Below, in pieces: positions 23,021-30,105 of a stretch of DNA of 45,718 nt. Origin of the DNA: a virus; the IMG/VR virus record IMGVR_UViG_3300028809_000026, positions 1-45,718 of that record; one strand, written 5' to 3'. Made by a program: the position numbers and the translations under genes. Numbering within the stretch: position 1 is the stretch's first letter; each line of letters begins with the position of its first letter. The notes beneath the pieces were generated by a model. That model did not search any database. It saw only the letters and a program-made list of their open reading frames with translations, and was not told the DNA's origin.

Positions 23021-23134
23021 CTACTGCCCCCGTCCGTCTTCGCCAGCCTGACGCAAAATGGCGTAGCGGATGGCAATGGCGCAGATGATGGGCGCGAGAA
23101 GCGTAAGGGCGATGAGGATGAGGACGGCGGTCAC
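23021..23134 (-). CDS. Small membrane protein, 37 aa
   Basis: A GTG at 23134 follows GGAGG with 8-nt spacing. The product, VTAVLILIALTLLAPIICAI then AIRYAILRQAGEDGRGQ, is one transmembrane helix with a short charged tail. It is too short for default gene callers. It lies upstream of the terminator at 22824-22880 in the left early operon, so it should be expressed immediately after induction. Possible roles are superinfection exclusion or a toxin-like peptide. The real start and expression remain to be shown. Confidence 0.6.
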   Translation of the reverse strand: MTAVLILIALTLLAPIICAIAIRYAILRQAGEDGRGQ

Positions 23135-23277
23135 AGGGCGGCCCTCCGATGCCCGTTAACCGGCGAGTAACCATGCTCGAAATCGTCAGATGAGGGACAA
23201 TTACCTACCTTTGCCAGCGAAGCATTTCGCGTATGCTGACCCTGCACCGCCCCGTAAGAGGCGCGAGGGAGGCAATC

Positions 23278-23550
23278 ATGAACATCACCGAACCTGCTCC
23301 GGTGGCGGAGCCTTTTGTCGTTCAGGACGTGTTTGTTTCGGGGCTGCTGCGGATAGAAGCCGTCGCGCCGGACACGTTCCGATTTGTATTCTACGTCAAT
23401 CAGGTTTCTTCCTTCGGCGAGATGGAGCGGGTGATTGTCGCCCGTCTCGTCGTCGGTGCCGAAGCTGCTCGTGCTGGGTCCGTGGCAACGCTCGCCACCC
23501 TGAGCGAACCGCGCGTCTGTACCGAGTGTCCGCGACAGAGTTGCCATTGA
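23278..23550 (+). CDS. Conserved small phage protein on the plus strand, 90 aa
   Basis: ATG 23278 has GGGAGG 7 nt upstream. The product starts MNITEPAPVAEPFVVQDVFV and has strongly conserved-looking beta strands (SGLLRIEAVAPDTFRFVFYV, RVIVARLVVGAEAA). Related short proteins are frequent in Rhizobiales prophages and plasmids; their function is unknown. It runs against the left early operon: its stop is 2 nt from the Cro-like gene stop, and the operon transcript crosses it as antisense. Its own weak promoter may lie near 23213-23245. Confidence 0.74.
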   Translation: MNITEPAPVAEPFVVQDVFVSGLLRIEAVAPDTFRFVFYVNQVSSFGEMERVIVARLVVGAEAARAGSVATLATLSEPRVCTECPRQSCH

Positions 23551-23552
23551 CG

Positions 23553-23759
23553 CTACTCCGCCGCGAAGCTCTGGGCGGTGATGGTGCCGCCGGACACCTT
23601 CTCCAGACGCGCAAGGGCTTCCATGTCGGGGAGCCCTTCCTTCTTGCGCCAGCGGAGAACCCGCGTCCTGTCGCGGCCAATCTCTGTCGCCAGCGACTCG
23701 TCGGTGTAGCCGTTGTCGGCCATCCATTTCGCGAGGGGGGTTTGGGTTCGTGTGTCCAT
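23553..23759 (-). CDS. Cro-like HTH regulator, probably leaderless
   Basis: The protein of 68 residues begins MDTRTQTPLAKWMADNGYTD and has a helix-turn-helix (ESLATEIGRDRTRVLRWRKKEG at about 21-42). The C-terminus TGGTITAQSF-like tail is typical of small XRE/Cro family repressors. ATG 23759 is chosen because ATG 23768 lies inside the -10 box of the promoter at 23767-23796. With a start site about 7 nt downstream, the mRNA would begin at or next to the AUG. It is the first gene of the left early operon and would bind the operators beside it. Confidence 0.82.
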   Translation of the reverse strand: MDTRTQTPLAKWMADNGYTDESLATEIGRDRTRVLRWRKKEGLPDMEALARLEKVSGGTITAQSFAAE

Positions 23760-23766
23760 GCGACGC

Positions 23767-23796
23767 ATAGTGCGTTAAACGCACAGTGCATGTCAA
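23767..23796 (-). promoter_or_regulatory. Left early promoter PL with operator in the spacer
   Basis: On the minus strand TTGACA (23796-23791), an 18-nt spacer and CACTAT (23772-23767) drive the Cro-like gene. The operator GTGCGTTTAACGCAC (23784-23770) occupies the spacer and -10 start. The arrangement is nearly identical to the rightward promoter at 24224-24252. Confidence 0.78.
23770..23784. promoter_or_regulatory. Operator O1 (GTGCGTTAAACGCAC)
   Basis: This 15-bp near-perfect palindrome (GTGCGTT-A-AACGCAC) lies within PL and ends just before the Cro-like start. The same motif recurs at 24235-24249 and in degenerate form at 23804-23818 and 24201-24215. That pattern is expected of repressor operators. 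Confidence 0.8.
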
Positions 23797-23803
23797 GCAC
23801 TTT

Positions 23804-23818
23804 GTGCGTTTCACGCCG
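23804..23818. promoter_or_regulatory. Operator O2, degenerate
   Basis: GTGCGTTTCACGCCG matches the operator consensus at 12 of 15 positions and lies upstream of the repressor-like gene. It could mediate autoregulation. Confidence 0.6.
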
Positions 23819-23853
23819 TGGACTCTTTTAGGCCGCCGTCGCGGAATGCAGGC

Positions 23854-24189
23854 ATGGCCCGCGAGACGAAATCCGACACCCGCCAGCTACGCCCGCACTA
23901 CCTGCGGGAGTGGCGGCGCTATCGCGGCCTGAATCAGGAGCAGGCGGCGGATCGGATCGGGATTGACCGGACAACGCTCGGTCGTATCGAAAACCGCCGC
24001 ATTGCCTACACGCAGCCTATCTTGGAAGCCGCCGCCGAGGCATACTCGTGCGAGCCGTGGGATTTGCTGCACCGCAACCCGCTGAAGGAAGGCCAGGTCA
24101 TCGACTTCCTGCGCGAGCTTCAGAACGCCGATCCCGACGAGCAGCGCGAACTGCTCGGCTACTGGCGCGGGATGAGAGCCAAGCACTAA
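23854..24189 (+). CDS. Repressor-type XRE-family regulator
   Basis: ATG 23854 gives 111 residues; GTG 23818 is an in-frame alternative start. An XRE helix-turn-helix spans about 12-50 (YLREWRRYRGLNQEQAADRI, then IDRTTLGRIENR), followed by a short C-terminal domain with SCEPWDLLHRNP and a charged helix. It lacks a LexA-type autocleavage Ser/Lys, so induction would not follow the lambda CI route. It lies between two operators and two divergent strong promoters, like cI between OL and OR. I think it is the maintenance repressor, but the reverse assignment with the 23553 gene is possible. Confidence 0.8.
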   Translation: MARETKSDTRQLRPHYLREWRRYRGLNQEQAADRIGIDRTTLGRIENRRIAYTQPILEAAAEAYSCEPWDLLHRNPLKEGQVIDFLRELQNADPDEQRELLGYWRGMRAKH

Positions 24190-24200
24190 TCTCCGCTTCC

Positions 24201-24215
24201 GTGCGTTAGGCGCAC
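24201..24215. promoter_or_regulatory. Operator O3 (GTGCGTTAGGCGCAC)
   Basis: This near-perfect copy of the operator sits 20 bp upstream of O4, between the repressor-like gene and the rightward promoter. Two differences from the consensus lie next to the centre. The O3-O4 tandem suggests cooperative binding. Confidence 0.74.
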
Positions 24216-24223
24216 TTTTTCTG

Positions 24224-24252
24224 TTGACAGATATGTGCGTTTAACGCACTAT
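24224..24252 (+). promoter_or_regulatory. Right early promoter PR with operator O4
   Basis: TTGACA (24224-24229), a 17-nt spacer and CACTAT (24247-24252) drive the rightward operon. The perfect palindromic operator GTGCGTTTAACGCAC (24235-24249) fills the spacer, so repressor binding would block RNA polymerase directly. Confidence 0.8.
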
Positions 24253-24297
24253 GCTCCCCATCAACCGAGCACGACGCACGGGGATGGAGGCAAGGAA

Positions 24298-24507
24298 ATG
24301 GCACAGGTTGGCGATGTCCGTGTCGGACGGGGTGACGAATACGACCGCCCCGGAGAATGGGTCGTTGAAGAACTCGCCTACAGGGGGGTCGATGACTCTG
24401 CCCCGACTTGGGCTGTACCCGGATGGGTAGAGGACCGGTTCGGAGAGACGGGCTTCTTCAAGACGAAGCAGCAGGCCCTCGCGTTCCTCGATGCCGTTGT
24501 GAACTGA
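24298..24507 (+). CDS. First protein of the right early operon, 69 aa
   Basis: ATG 24298 has GGAGGCAAGG just upstream. The protein has an acidic centre with GEWVVEELAYRGVDD and a C-terminal helix (KTKQQALAFLDAVVN). It is the first product after PR. No motif is recognised. By position it could be an antirepressor, an anti-host factor or an early regulator. Confidence 0.66.
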   Translation: MAQVGDVRVGRGDEYDRPGEWVVEELAYRGVDDSAPTWAVPGWVEDRFGETGFFKTKQQALAFLDAVVN

Positions 24508-24517
24508 GGGCGCTGAC

Positions 24518-24859
24518 ATGAACGCCCACACCCCCCACATCACCGGCGGGACGCTCTCCGATCTCGTCGACTTCGCCATCGAGGAAAACCGCTGGCCCCA
24601 TCTGCAGTGGACGGCGAAGGCGCTCTATTCGCTGGAGCTTTCCGACACACTGGCGGACGCGAAATCGCTTCTCCAGCGCTACGACCGCCGCGAGACGGTG
24701 AAGCGGGAAATCCGCCACTGGTCCTACGACAGCAACCGGGCAATCACGACGCGGCAGTTCCTCAAGCTGATCGAGGAATATGAGGCTGTGCGGTCTGCCG
24801 GTGTGGTGGCCGAGTTTGCCTATGACGCCGAATACAACGCCACACGCGAGGCATTCTGA
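24518..24859 (+). CDS. Unrecognised early protein, 113 aa
   Basis: The product is helical with one possible HTH-like stretch (ALYSLELSDTLADAKSLLQR). Its C-terminus ends in ATREAF and abuts the next ATG (stop and start share a base). The gene starts 10 nt after the preceding stop. No family is recognised. Confidence 0.65.
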   Translation: MNAHTPHITGGTLSDLVDFAIEENRWPHLQWTAKALYSLELSDTLADAKSLLQRYDRRETVKREIRHWSYDSNRAITTRQFLKLIEEYEAVRSAGVVAEFAYDAEYNATREAF

Positions 24860-25191
24860 TGGACGCCTACGACCTCCGCAACCTCCGGGACAACCTCATC
24901 CAGATCAATGCCTGGATCCGGCACTGGCGTCTGGATGTCGCGAGCAACCTGATGCCGACCGAAAGTTCCCTCGACAATGCGGCCTACTTCGTCAGGGACA
25001 GCCTCAAGACGCTTGAGCGCGCCCCCATCGAAGCGAACGCCCGCCTAGTCGACGCCGCGCCGGACATGCTCGCCGCTCTGAAGTCATGGTTGGAAGAAGT
25101 CGACGGCACCTATCCGTTTGAAAGCTTGGAGCCAACACGCGCCGCCATCGCCAAGGCTGACGACCTCACCTTCCCCGGTGAGCGGCCATGA
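24859..25191 (+). CDS. Unrecognised early protein, 110 aa
   Basis: MDAYDLRNLRDNLIQINAWI begins a helical protein with two Trp residues and a mid-segment VDAAPDMLAALKSWLEEVDG. That phrase resembles a repeated element in small phage early proteins (AAPDMLAAL). Overlapping start and stop codons tie it to both neighbours. Confidence 0.67.
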   Translation: MDAYDLRNLRDNLIQINAWIRHWRLDVASNLMPTESSLDNAAYFVRDSLKTLERAPIEANARLVDAAPDMLAALKSWLEEVDGTYPFESLEPTRAAIAKADDLTFPGERP

Positions 25192-25448
25192 GCGCGGCGA
25201 AGGACGACGGTGGGCAGGCATTTCCGAGCACATGGTCGGAAAGCTGGGGCGGTGAAGTCAGCAACAATCACCACTACGGCATGACGCTCCGCGACTGGAT
25301 GGCAGGGCAGGCGCTGGCCGGACTTGGCACATGGTGCCCCGGCAGCAGCAGCGGGCCGCTGATCCCCGCCCTCATCCATGAACGCAAGGCGGCGTGGGCC
25401 TACGCGCAAGCCGACGCCATGCTCAAGGCTCGCGAGGCCACCCCATGA
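25188..25448 (+). CDS. GMTLRDWMAGQALAG-type phage protein, 86 aa
   Basis: The protein has NNHHYGMTLRDWMAGQALAG (about 27-46). The phrase GMTLRDWFAGQAL is a recurring signature of small phage proteins of unknown function, often found in early operons. The start overlaps the previous stop (ATGA) and the end overlaps the next small gene. The role is unknown. Confidence 0.78.
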   Translation: MSAAKDDGGQAFPSTWSESWGGEVSNNHHYGMTLRDWMAGQALAGLGTWCPGSSSGPLIPALIHERKAAWAYAQADAMLKAREATP

Positions 25449-25546
25449 CATCCCTCGTGAACTACCTCGCCAGTTCTGGCTATCGGATAGCAGCGGTGCT
25501 CTGCGGATGCATGGGATCGCTCTGGATTATCGAAAGGATCATGTGA
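25445..25546 (+). CDS. Single-span membrane peptide, 33 aa
   Basis: ATG 25445 overlaps the preceding stop (ATGA), and the stop at 25546 shares a base with the next ATG (TGATG). The product MTSLVNYLASSGYRIAAVLC continues GCMGSLWIIERIM, one hydrophobic helix with Cys. Tight coupling on both sides strongly suggests that it is real despite its length. Confidence 0.66.
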   Translation: MTSLVNYLASSGYRIAAVLCGCMGSLWIIERIM

Positions 25547-25731
25547 TGACGATCGCAGGCGACAAACAACGCATGAAGCAGAAACAGAAGGCCGTTCTGG
25601 CAAAGCTCGAGTTCATGACGGCGGGCGGCCGGCAGAACACCGAACTGGTGGTGTCTATCCTCGACGAGTGGAAGCTGGATCTGATCCTGCTCGCCCTCGG
25701 CGACGGTGAAGTCTTGGTTCGCTACCCGTGA
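25546..25731 (+). CDS. Small basic/acidic helical protein, 61 aa
   Basis: ATG 25546 (MTIAGDKQRMKQKQKAVLAK) is chosen by overlap with the preceding stop. The C-terminal half has VVSILDEWKLDLILLALGDG. The protein is short and helical and has no recognised motif. It could bind nucleic acid by its N-terminal Lys/Gln-rich helix. Confidence 0.64.
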   Translation: MTIAGDKQRMKQKQKAVLAKLEFMTAGGRQNTELVVSILDEWKLDLILLALGDGEVLVRYP

Positions 25732-25768
25732 GTGCTGCTGCGCCTTGGGTGATTGAGGGGGTGTTGTG

Positions 25769-26116
25769 ATGGACGACCGCACGCTTGAAGCACTGAAAGC
25801 TTCCATTGCCAAGTGGGAGCGGAATGCAGTGGCGGAGACGCCTGAAGATGTGCGTGTTGGCGGTCGCGAATGCCCGCTCTGCGTCTTGTTCAACGAGTAT
25901 CTTCGCGGTGCCAACAGAGCCCGGTGCGTTGGGTGTCCGGTCGCGGACCACGCGGGCATCGATGGATGCCTTAATACGCCGTATGGCCGCGCCGAGGATG
26001 CCCACGACGACTGGAAGATAACCGACGCCGCAGCGGATGAGGCTAATTTCAAACACGCCGCCCGCGCCGAACTCGCCTTCCTCAAAAGCCTTCTTCCTCC
26101 TGAGGAGCCGGCGTGA
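25769..26116 (+). CDS. Zinc-binding-type small protein with CxxC pairs, 115 aa
   Basis: It has ECPLCVLFNEYLRGANRARC and VGCPVADHAGIDGC, giving four to five Cys spaced as in a zinc ribbon. Acidic and helical segments follow. The start ATG 25769 has GAGGGG 4-5 nt upstream, plus an alternative GTG 25766. Similar Cys-rich proteins occur in Rhizobiales phages; their function is unknown. Confidence 0.74.
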   Translation: MDDRTLEALKASIAKWERNAVAETPEDVRVGGRECPLCVLFNEYLRGANRARCVGCPVADHAGIDGCLNTPYGRAEDAHDDWKITDAAADEANFKHAARAELAFLKSLLPPEEPA

Positions 26117-26301
26117 CCCCCGAACTCCTCCTCGACCTCGCCCGCATCCAGCGCCGTGTGATGGGCTTGCCCGAACCATTGGTGCGTCTGGACGAAGTTC
26201 TGGAACGCCTCCTCTGCCGCGACCTCACCTACGAGGAACGGCAGCGCTACACCGCAGAATATCTGAGTTTGACAGCTTTACCGGAGGAACAGGCAGCATG
26301 A
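26113..26301 (+). CDS. Small helical protein, 62 aa
   Basis: MTPELLLDLARIQRRVMGLP begins a helical protein. It overlaps the upstream stop by 4 nt and the downstream ATG by 4 nt. No motif is recognised. Composition and overlaps support coding. Confidence 0.64.
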   Translation: MTPELLLDLARIQRRVMGLPEPLVRLDEVLERLLCRDLTYEERQRYTAEYLSLTALPEEQAA

Positions 26302-26471
26302 ACGTCCAGAAAGTCCCCGAAGAAGCCACCCGCGCCCCTGGTTACGTCGAATACGCCTGCCGGATGGCCATACGCGACCTCATTGCTGAGTTGGGCGTGA
26401 AAGCCGCACGCGAGCGCATCAACGAGTATTACATCGACGAAATCATACGCGAAACAACAGGTGCAGCATGA
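26298..26471 (+). CDS. Small protein, 57 aa
   Basis: ATG 26298 overlaps the previous stop. The product has EYACRMAIRDLIAELGVKAA, a helix with one Cys. Its stop overlaps the Rad52 start, so it may be translationally coupled to the recombinase. Function is unknown. Confidence 0.64.
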   Translation: MNVQKVPEEATRAPGYVEYACRMAIRDLIAELGVKAARERINEYYIDEIIRETTGAA

Positions 26472-27214
26472 CGTTTTTTGCGCCTGAAACCATTGCGGCA
26501 CTCGAAGCGCCGCTCGACCGGAAGCACGTCACGAACCGTTCGCAGTCTGGCCGAACGCTCTCCTACGTCGAGGGCTGGCACGTCATTGCCGAGGCCAACC
26601 GCATCTTCGGCTTTGATGGGTGGACGCGCGAGACCGTCGAGATGCGCGAGGTCCGCTCCCCCGAACTGATGAAGAGCGCAAACGGCAAGGAGACATGGCG
26701 CGTCGGCTTCATCGCCAAGGTCCGCGTCACTGTCGGCGACGTGGTGCGGGAAGGAACCGGCTTCGGTGCCGGCGCCCTCCCCGACCTCGGAGAAGCCTAC
26801 GAGAGCGCCATCAAGGAAGCTGAGACGGACGCGATGAAACGCGCACTGATGACGTTCGGCAACCCGTTCGGGCTGGCCCTGTACGACAAGACACAGGCGA
26901 ACGTCGCAGCCGACGTGCCCAAGCCCACCAGCGCCGCTGCGATGAAGCGCGGCCTGGAGGAAATCGAGAAGGACTTGCTCGACTGCCAAAGCATCGTCGC
27001 GGTGAACCAGTGCGCCCGAGCGTGGGCGTCAATCATGGAACGGGATGGCTGGAGCGAGGAATATCGGGAGTTCGTCAAGGAGAAGTTTGCGGCACGCCGC
27101 CAAGCGATCACCGCCGGCTCCGATCCTGCTCCGATTGAGCACCACTCCAACGGCGACGCCTACCGCAACGCCAAAGACGGCAAGCAGCCGGCCAACATCC
27201 TGGCTGGTGGCTGA
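26468..27214 (+). CDS. Rad52-type single-strand annealing protein
   Basis: This 248-residue protein has the Rad52/Rad22 pattern at 18-135: RKHVTNRSQSGRTLSYVEGW, then HVIAEANRIFGFDGWTRETV, VGFIAKVRVTVGD, GTGFGAGALPDLGEAYESAI and ESAIKEAETDAMKRALMTFG with NPFGLALYDK. These are the conserved DNA-binding and oligomerisation segments. The C-terminal third is a linker. It promotes annealing of homologous single strands during phage recombination, in place of Bet or Erf. The neighbouring HNH and NinB genes complete the recombination module. Confidence 0.93.
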   Translation: MTFFAPETIAALEAPLDRKHVTNRSQSGRTLSYVEGWHVIAEANRIFGFDGWTRETVEMREVRSPELMKSANGKETWRVGFIAKVRVTVGDVVREGTGFGAGALPDLGEAYESAIKEAETDAMKRALMTFGNPFGLALYDKTQANVAADVPKPTSAAAMKRGLEEIEKDLLDCQSIVAVNQCARAWASIMERDGWSEEYREFVKEKFAARRQAITAGSDPAPIEHHSNGDAYRNAKDGKQPANILAGG

Positions 27215-27216
27215 CG

Positions 27217-27576
27217 ATGCGACTGGAATTCTCGCGCAAGGTCCGCGCAGCCATCATCGCCCGCGCCGCCGGCAAATGCGAGGCTTGCACGGCCGTCCTG
27301 AGGCCCGGTGAAGGGGAAGTCGATCATATCCTTCCCTGCAGTCTCGGGGGGAAGCCTGACATCGCTAATGGGTGGCTTTTGTGCCGCCTGTGCCATGTCG
27401 AAAAATCGGCAACGGATATCCGCCGGACGCGGAAAGCGGACCGCCAGCGGGACAAGGCCACCGGAGCGGTCCGCCCGAAAGCTTCCATCCCCTCCCGCCC
27501 GAAAGAACATCGCCCGGCGAGAGACAGGCTGCCCATGCCGGGGAGAAGGCAACTGTTTGCGGAAAGGACGGAATAG
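27217..27576 (+). CDS. HNH endonuclease between Rad52 and NinB
   Basis: An HNH motif is visible: RAAGKCEACTAVL, then VDHILPCSLGGKPDIAN, GWLLCRLCHVEKS (about 22-66). Two CxxC pairs bind the structural zinc, and His-Asn-His bind the catalytic ion. The C-terminal 50 residues are Arg/Lys/Pro-rich and may bind DNA. The start is 3 nt after the Rad52 stop. It may nick recombination intermediates or act as a homing-type nuclease. Confidence 0.86.
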   Translation: MRLEFSRKVRAAIIARAAGKCEACTAVLRPGEGEVDHILPCSLGGKPDIANGWLLCRLCHVEKSATDIRRTRKADRQRDKATGAVRPKASIPSRPKEHRPARDRLPMPGRRQLFAERTE

Positions 27577-28014
27577 ATGAGCCGCCAGCGCTTCATCCTC
27601 ATCAACGATCGCGTCCGGCAGAACGCCCGCGAGGCAATCCGATACGCGCCAGAAGGCTATACCGTGACCATCGCGCCGGCAGCGCGGAGTCTCGATCAGA
27701 ACGCCAAGTTCCACGCGCTCTGCGCCGATCTGGCGGCATCCCCGCTGGAATGGGCTGGCAAGCGCCGCCACGCCGACGAGTGGAAGGTGCTCCTCGTTTC
27801 CGGCCACACAAAGGCGACACAGGGCGAGGTTGAGTTCGTGCCCGGCATCGAGGGCGAGTTCGTCAACGTCCGCGAGAGCACGGCCAGGATGAGCGTCGCG
27901 CGGGCATCCAGTCTCATCGAATACACCGTCGCCTTCTGTGTGTCGCATGGCGTTGACCTTCGCGAGACGCGGCGCGGCGGGTTCCTTTCCGAACATGAAA
28001 GCGAGGCAGCGTGA
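27577..28014 (+). CDS. ninB: NinB-like recombination protein
   Basis: The 145-residue protein begins MSRQRFILINDRVRQNAREA and has LDQNAKFHALCADLAASPLEW followed by RRHADEWKVLLVSGH. The NAKFHALCxDL pattern and WK(V)LL segment are signatures of NinB/Orf family proteins, which bind DNA at recombination forks and substitute for RecFOR in lambda. Its place next to a Rad52 annealase fits that role. It starts directly after the HNH stop. Confidence 0.9.
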   Translation: MSRQRFILINDRVRQNAREAIRYAPEGYTVTIAPAARSLDQNAKFHALCADLAASPLEWAGKRRHADEWKVLLVSGHTKATQGEVEFVPGIEGEFVNVRESTARMSVARASSLIEYTVAFCVSHGVDLRETRRGGFLSEHESEAA

Positions 28015-28193
28015 TCATCCTCCGCGTCTATATCGTGTATCTCATCATTTCTGCGCTCTGGTACGCCGCCAAGATCGCGATGGGCTGGCCAGTCGACTTG
28101 GGTCGCGAGGTCGAGCAATCCTTTTTCATCGGCGTGGGGATGGCCGCAGCATGCGCGGTCATGCGCATCGAAAATTGGCGGAGGCCGTCATGA
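28011..28193 (+). CDS. Small membrane protein, 60 aa
   Basis: Two hydrophobic stretches (IILRVYIVYLIISALWYAAK and FFIGVGMAAACAVMRI) are separated by a short loop with VDLGREVEQS. It overlaps both neighbours by 4 nt. It is a possible membrane-acting early product; the function is unknown. Confidence 0.66.
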   Translation: MIILRVYIVYLIISALWYAAKIAMGWPVDLGREVEQSFFIGVGMAAACAVMRIENWRRPS

Positions 28194-28384
28194 ACCCCAC
28201 CGCCGACGACATGGCCCGCATCATAGCGGAGTTCCGTGAACAGCACCCGAGAAGCAGGGATCTGCGGCATCTTTGCGCAGTAGCGAGGGCGAAACGCACG
28301 CAGCAGCTTCGCGACGAGGTGCGGCTCTGCCACATGACGGCAGAACTTTGCCGTGCGTTGGATGAGGGAATTGACGATGCCTGA
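28190..28384 (+). CDS. Small helical protein, 64 aa
   Basis: ATG 28190 overlaps the previous stop (ATGA). The protein is helical and Arg/Ala-rich (MARIIAEFREQHPRSRDLRH, AVARAKRTQQLRDEV) with two Cys. It overlaps the next gene by 8 nt. No motif is recognised. Confidence 0.64.
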   Translation: MNPTADDMARIIAEFREQHPRSRDLRHLCAVARAKRTQQLRDEVRLCHMTAELCRALDEGIDDA

Positions 28385-29021
28385 ATTTCGCGACCTCAAA
28401 GGTCAGATCTTCAACCACTGGACGGTCCTTTTCGTCGGCAAGAGTAAGCCCCGGACACATTGGTGGAGCATGTGCGTTTGCGGGAAAGTCAAAGAGGTCG
28501 CTGGCATTCACTTAACGACCGGCGCTAGCAAGAGTTGCGGCTGCGTTCGCCCATCAGGGCGGGGGCACAAGAACTACACGCACGGAGGAACAAGCCTCTA
28601 CGGGGACGACCTACGCCTTGAATACAATTCCTGGGTTGCGATGCGAGGCCGGTGCAAGGACCCAAACAATAAGTCGTGGCACAACTACGGCGGGCGGGGG
28701 ATAACGGTTTGCCCCAGATGGGACGACCTCCACGCCTTTGTCTCTGACATGGGGCGACGCCCATCCAAGGCCCACACCATCGAAAGAATAGACGTGAACC
28801 GCGGCTACGAGCCCGGTAACTGCGTGTGGGCAACGCATGCCCAGCAGGCCAGAAATAGACGCACGAACGCATTAGTTGAGATCAATGGCCAGACGATGAC
28901 CATGACTGATGCACGTCGCCTGACAGGGCTGTGGCCACCAGCAATCCGCCGACGCATTAAAGCGGGGCTACCTTTCCCAGCGCGATGCGTCGAGGAAGAC
29001 ATCAAGGCTTTGGGAGAGTGA
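28377..29021 (+). CDS. HNH/AP2-type endonuclease-like protein
   Basis: ATG 28377 (MPEFRDLKGQIFNHWTVLFV) gives 214 residues. The middle has HGGTSLYGDDLRLEYNSWVA and then MRGRCKDPNNKSWHNYGGRG. Later come ICVPRW-like ITVCPRWDDLHAFVSDMG, TIERIDVNRGYEPGNCVWAT and AQQARNRRTN. This is the well-known phage pattern of an AP2-like DNA-binding segment and a His/Asn-containing nuclease-type fold. A short helix-turn-helix tail follows (QTMTMTDARRLTGL). It is probably a free-standing homing or DNA-binding enzyme. Confidence 0.82.
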   Translation: MPEFRDLKGQIFNHWTVLFVGKSKPRTHWWSMCVCGKVKEVAGIHLTTGASKSCGCVRPSGRGHKNYTHGGTSLYGDDLRLEYNSWVAMRGRCKDPNNKSWHNYGGRGITVCPRWDDLHAFVSDMGRRPSKAHTIERIDVNRGYEPGNCVWATHAQQARNRRTNALVEINGQTMTMTDARRLTGLWPPAIRRRIKAGLPFPARCVEEDIKALGE

Positions 29022-29022
29022 G

Positions 29023-29355
29023 ATGGAAACCCTAACTTGCCAGCATTGCATGGGCACCGGGCAGCCGAACGGTGCCAAAGGCGGGCCCGAACTCGGCCTG
29101 TGCGGGTTCTGTGGCGGGACAGGTTCGGTCTGGAGTTTGACCGGGGAACACCCGCTTGCCGCTACCGTCGAATCCCTCCGCTCCGAACTGGAAGCGGTGA
29201 AGCGGGAGGCGGTGGAGGCGCTGAAGCATTTCGCAGAGCTTTCCGAGAAATGGAAGAATTTCGACGGCGGCGGTGCGGGCGTAATGGTCAGGCTGGATTC
29301 TCTCCGCGCCGCCAGCGCCTTCGTGAAGAAGCACGGGGGGGATGGCAATGGTTGA
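29023..29355 (+). CDS. DnaJ-like zinc-ribbon protein, 110 aa
   Basis: It begins METLTCQHCMGTGQPNGAKG and has LCGFCGGTGSVWSL. The two CxxCxGxG motifs at about 6-13 and 32-39 form one DnaJ-type zinc-binding unit. The rest is a charged coiled coil with EALKHFAELSEKW. Such proteins in phages often accompany nuclease or chaperone functions. The role here is unknown. Confidence 0.78.
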   Translation: METLTCQHCMGTGQPNGAKGGPELGLCGFCGGTGSVWSLTGEHPLAATVESLRSELEAVKREAVEALKHFAELSEKWKNFDGGGAGVMVRLDSLRAASAFVKKHGGDGNG

Positions 29356-29827
29356 GCGGTTTGTATGTGCGCCGGACATTGGCATGCTGCCAACAGGTCG
29401 CGCGCAAGGCGACTGGGTACGCTTCACCGACTACGCCACCCTCTCTGCCAAGCTGGCAGAGGCCGAGCGGGAACGGGATAAGTGGCATAGCCAAGCCGAT
29501 TGGTATTGCGAAACGAGCCACAGGAGCACGAAAGCCATTTGGGACGCTATCGGCGGTCCTGACCCGAGCCGTGAGAACGGACAGAACTTGGCTTTCCGGG
29601 TTGGCGAATTGAAGGCCCGCGTGGCCGACCTGGAGAAGGCGCTGGCGGAAAACGCCCGAAACGAAGGCCGTTGGGAGGACGCACACCGCGAACTTCTCAA
29701 TGTGATCATGGCGTGGCTGAAGGGGCCGAAGCCATGCCCTGAGTGCGCAAACACTGGCTATCAGGACAAGGGCGGCGCTCGCATGGCAATCCAGCGAACC
29801 CCTTGCTCGAAAGGGTGCAAGCCATGA
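29342..29827 (+). CDS. Early protein with coiled coil and C-terminal Cys-rich element, 161 aa
   Basis: The N-terminus MVERFVCAPDIGMLPTGRAQ is followed by a long charged helix. The C-terminus has CPECANTGYQDKGGARMA and CSKGC, a second DnaJ-like half zinc motif (CxxCxNTG). ATG 29342 or 29348 could be the start. It lies next to a DnaJ-like protein, so the pair may be a module; the function is unknown. Confidence 0.7.
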   Translation: MAMVERFVCAPDIGMLPTGRAQGDWVRFTDYATLSAKLAEAERERDKWHSQADWYCETSHRSTKAIWDAIGGPDPSRENGQNLAFRVGELKARVADLEKALAENARNEGRWEDAHRELLNVIMAWLKGPKPCPECANTGYQDKGGARMAIQRTPCSKGCKP

Positions 29828-30105
29828 GCGCGATCCCCCGCGGTGTGATGGAAGAGGCGCGGAAGCTTGTAGATGAACTGCACGGGGTCGCGTCTGCGTA
29901 TCCGGATGCGTACTACCATATGCGTGCCAGACGTGAAGGCGCATACCAACGAGCAGCCGAACGCCTCCTCGCTCGCGACAAGCGGGCGGCGGAGATAGTG
30001 AACGGCGAAGCGATGGCTTACGCTGGTTTGCGCGAAGGCGTTATCCTTGAGCGCGCATCCAAACTCATCACCACCTATCCAGAAGGGAAGGAGGACGGGC
30101 CGTGA
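29824..30105 (+). CDS. Small helical protein, 93 aa
   Basis: ATG 29824 overlaps the previous stop (ATGA). The protein MSAIPRGVMEEARKLVDELH is mostly helical with a YHMRARREGAYQRAAERLLA helix. No motif is recognised. It lies just upstream of the xis/int module. Confidence 0.62.
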   Translation: MSAIPRGVMEEARKLVDELHGVASAYPDAYYHMRARREGAYQRAAERLLARDKRAAEIVNGEAMAYAGLREGVILERASKLITTYPEGKEDGP

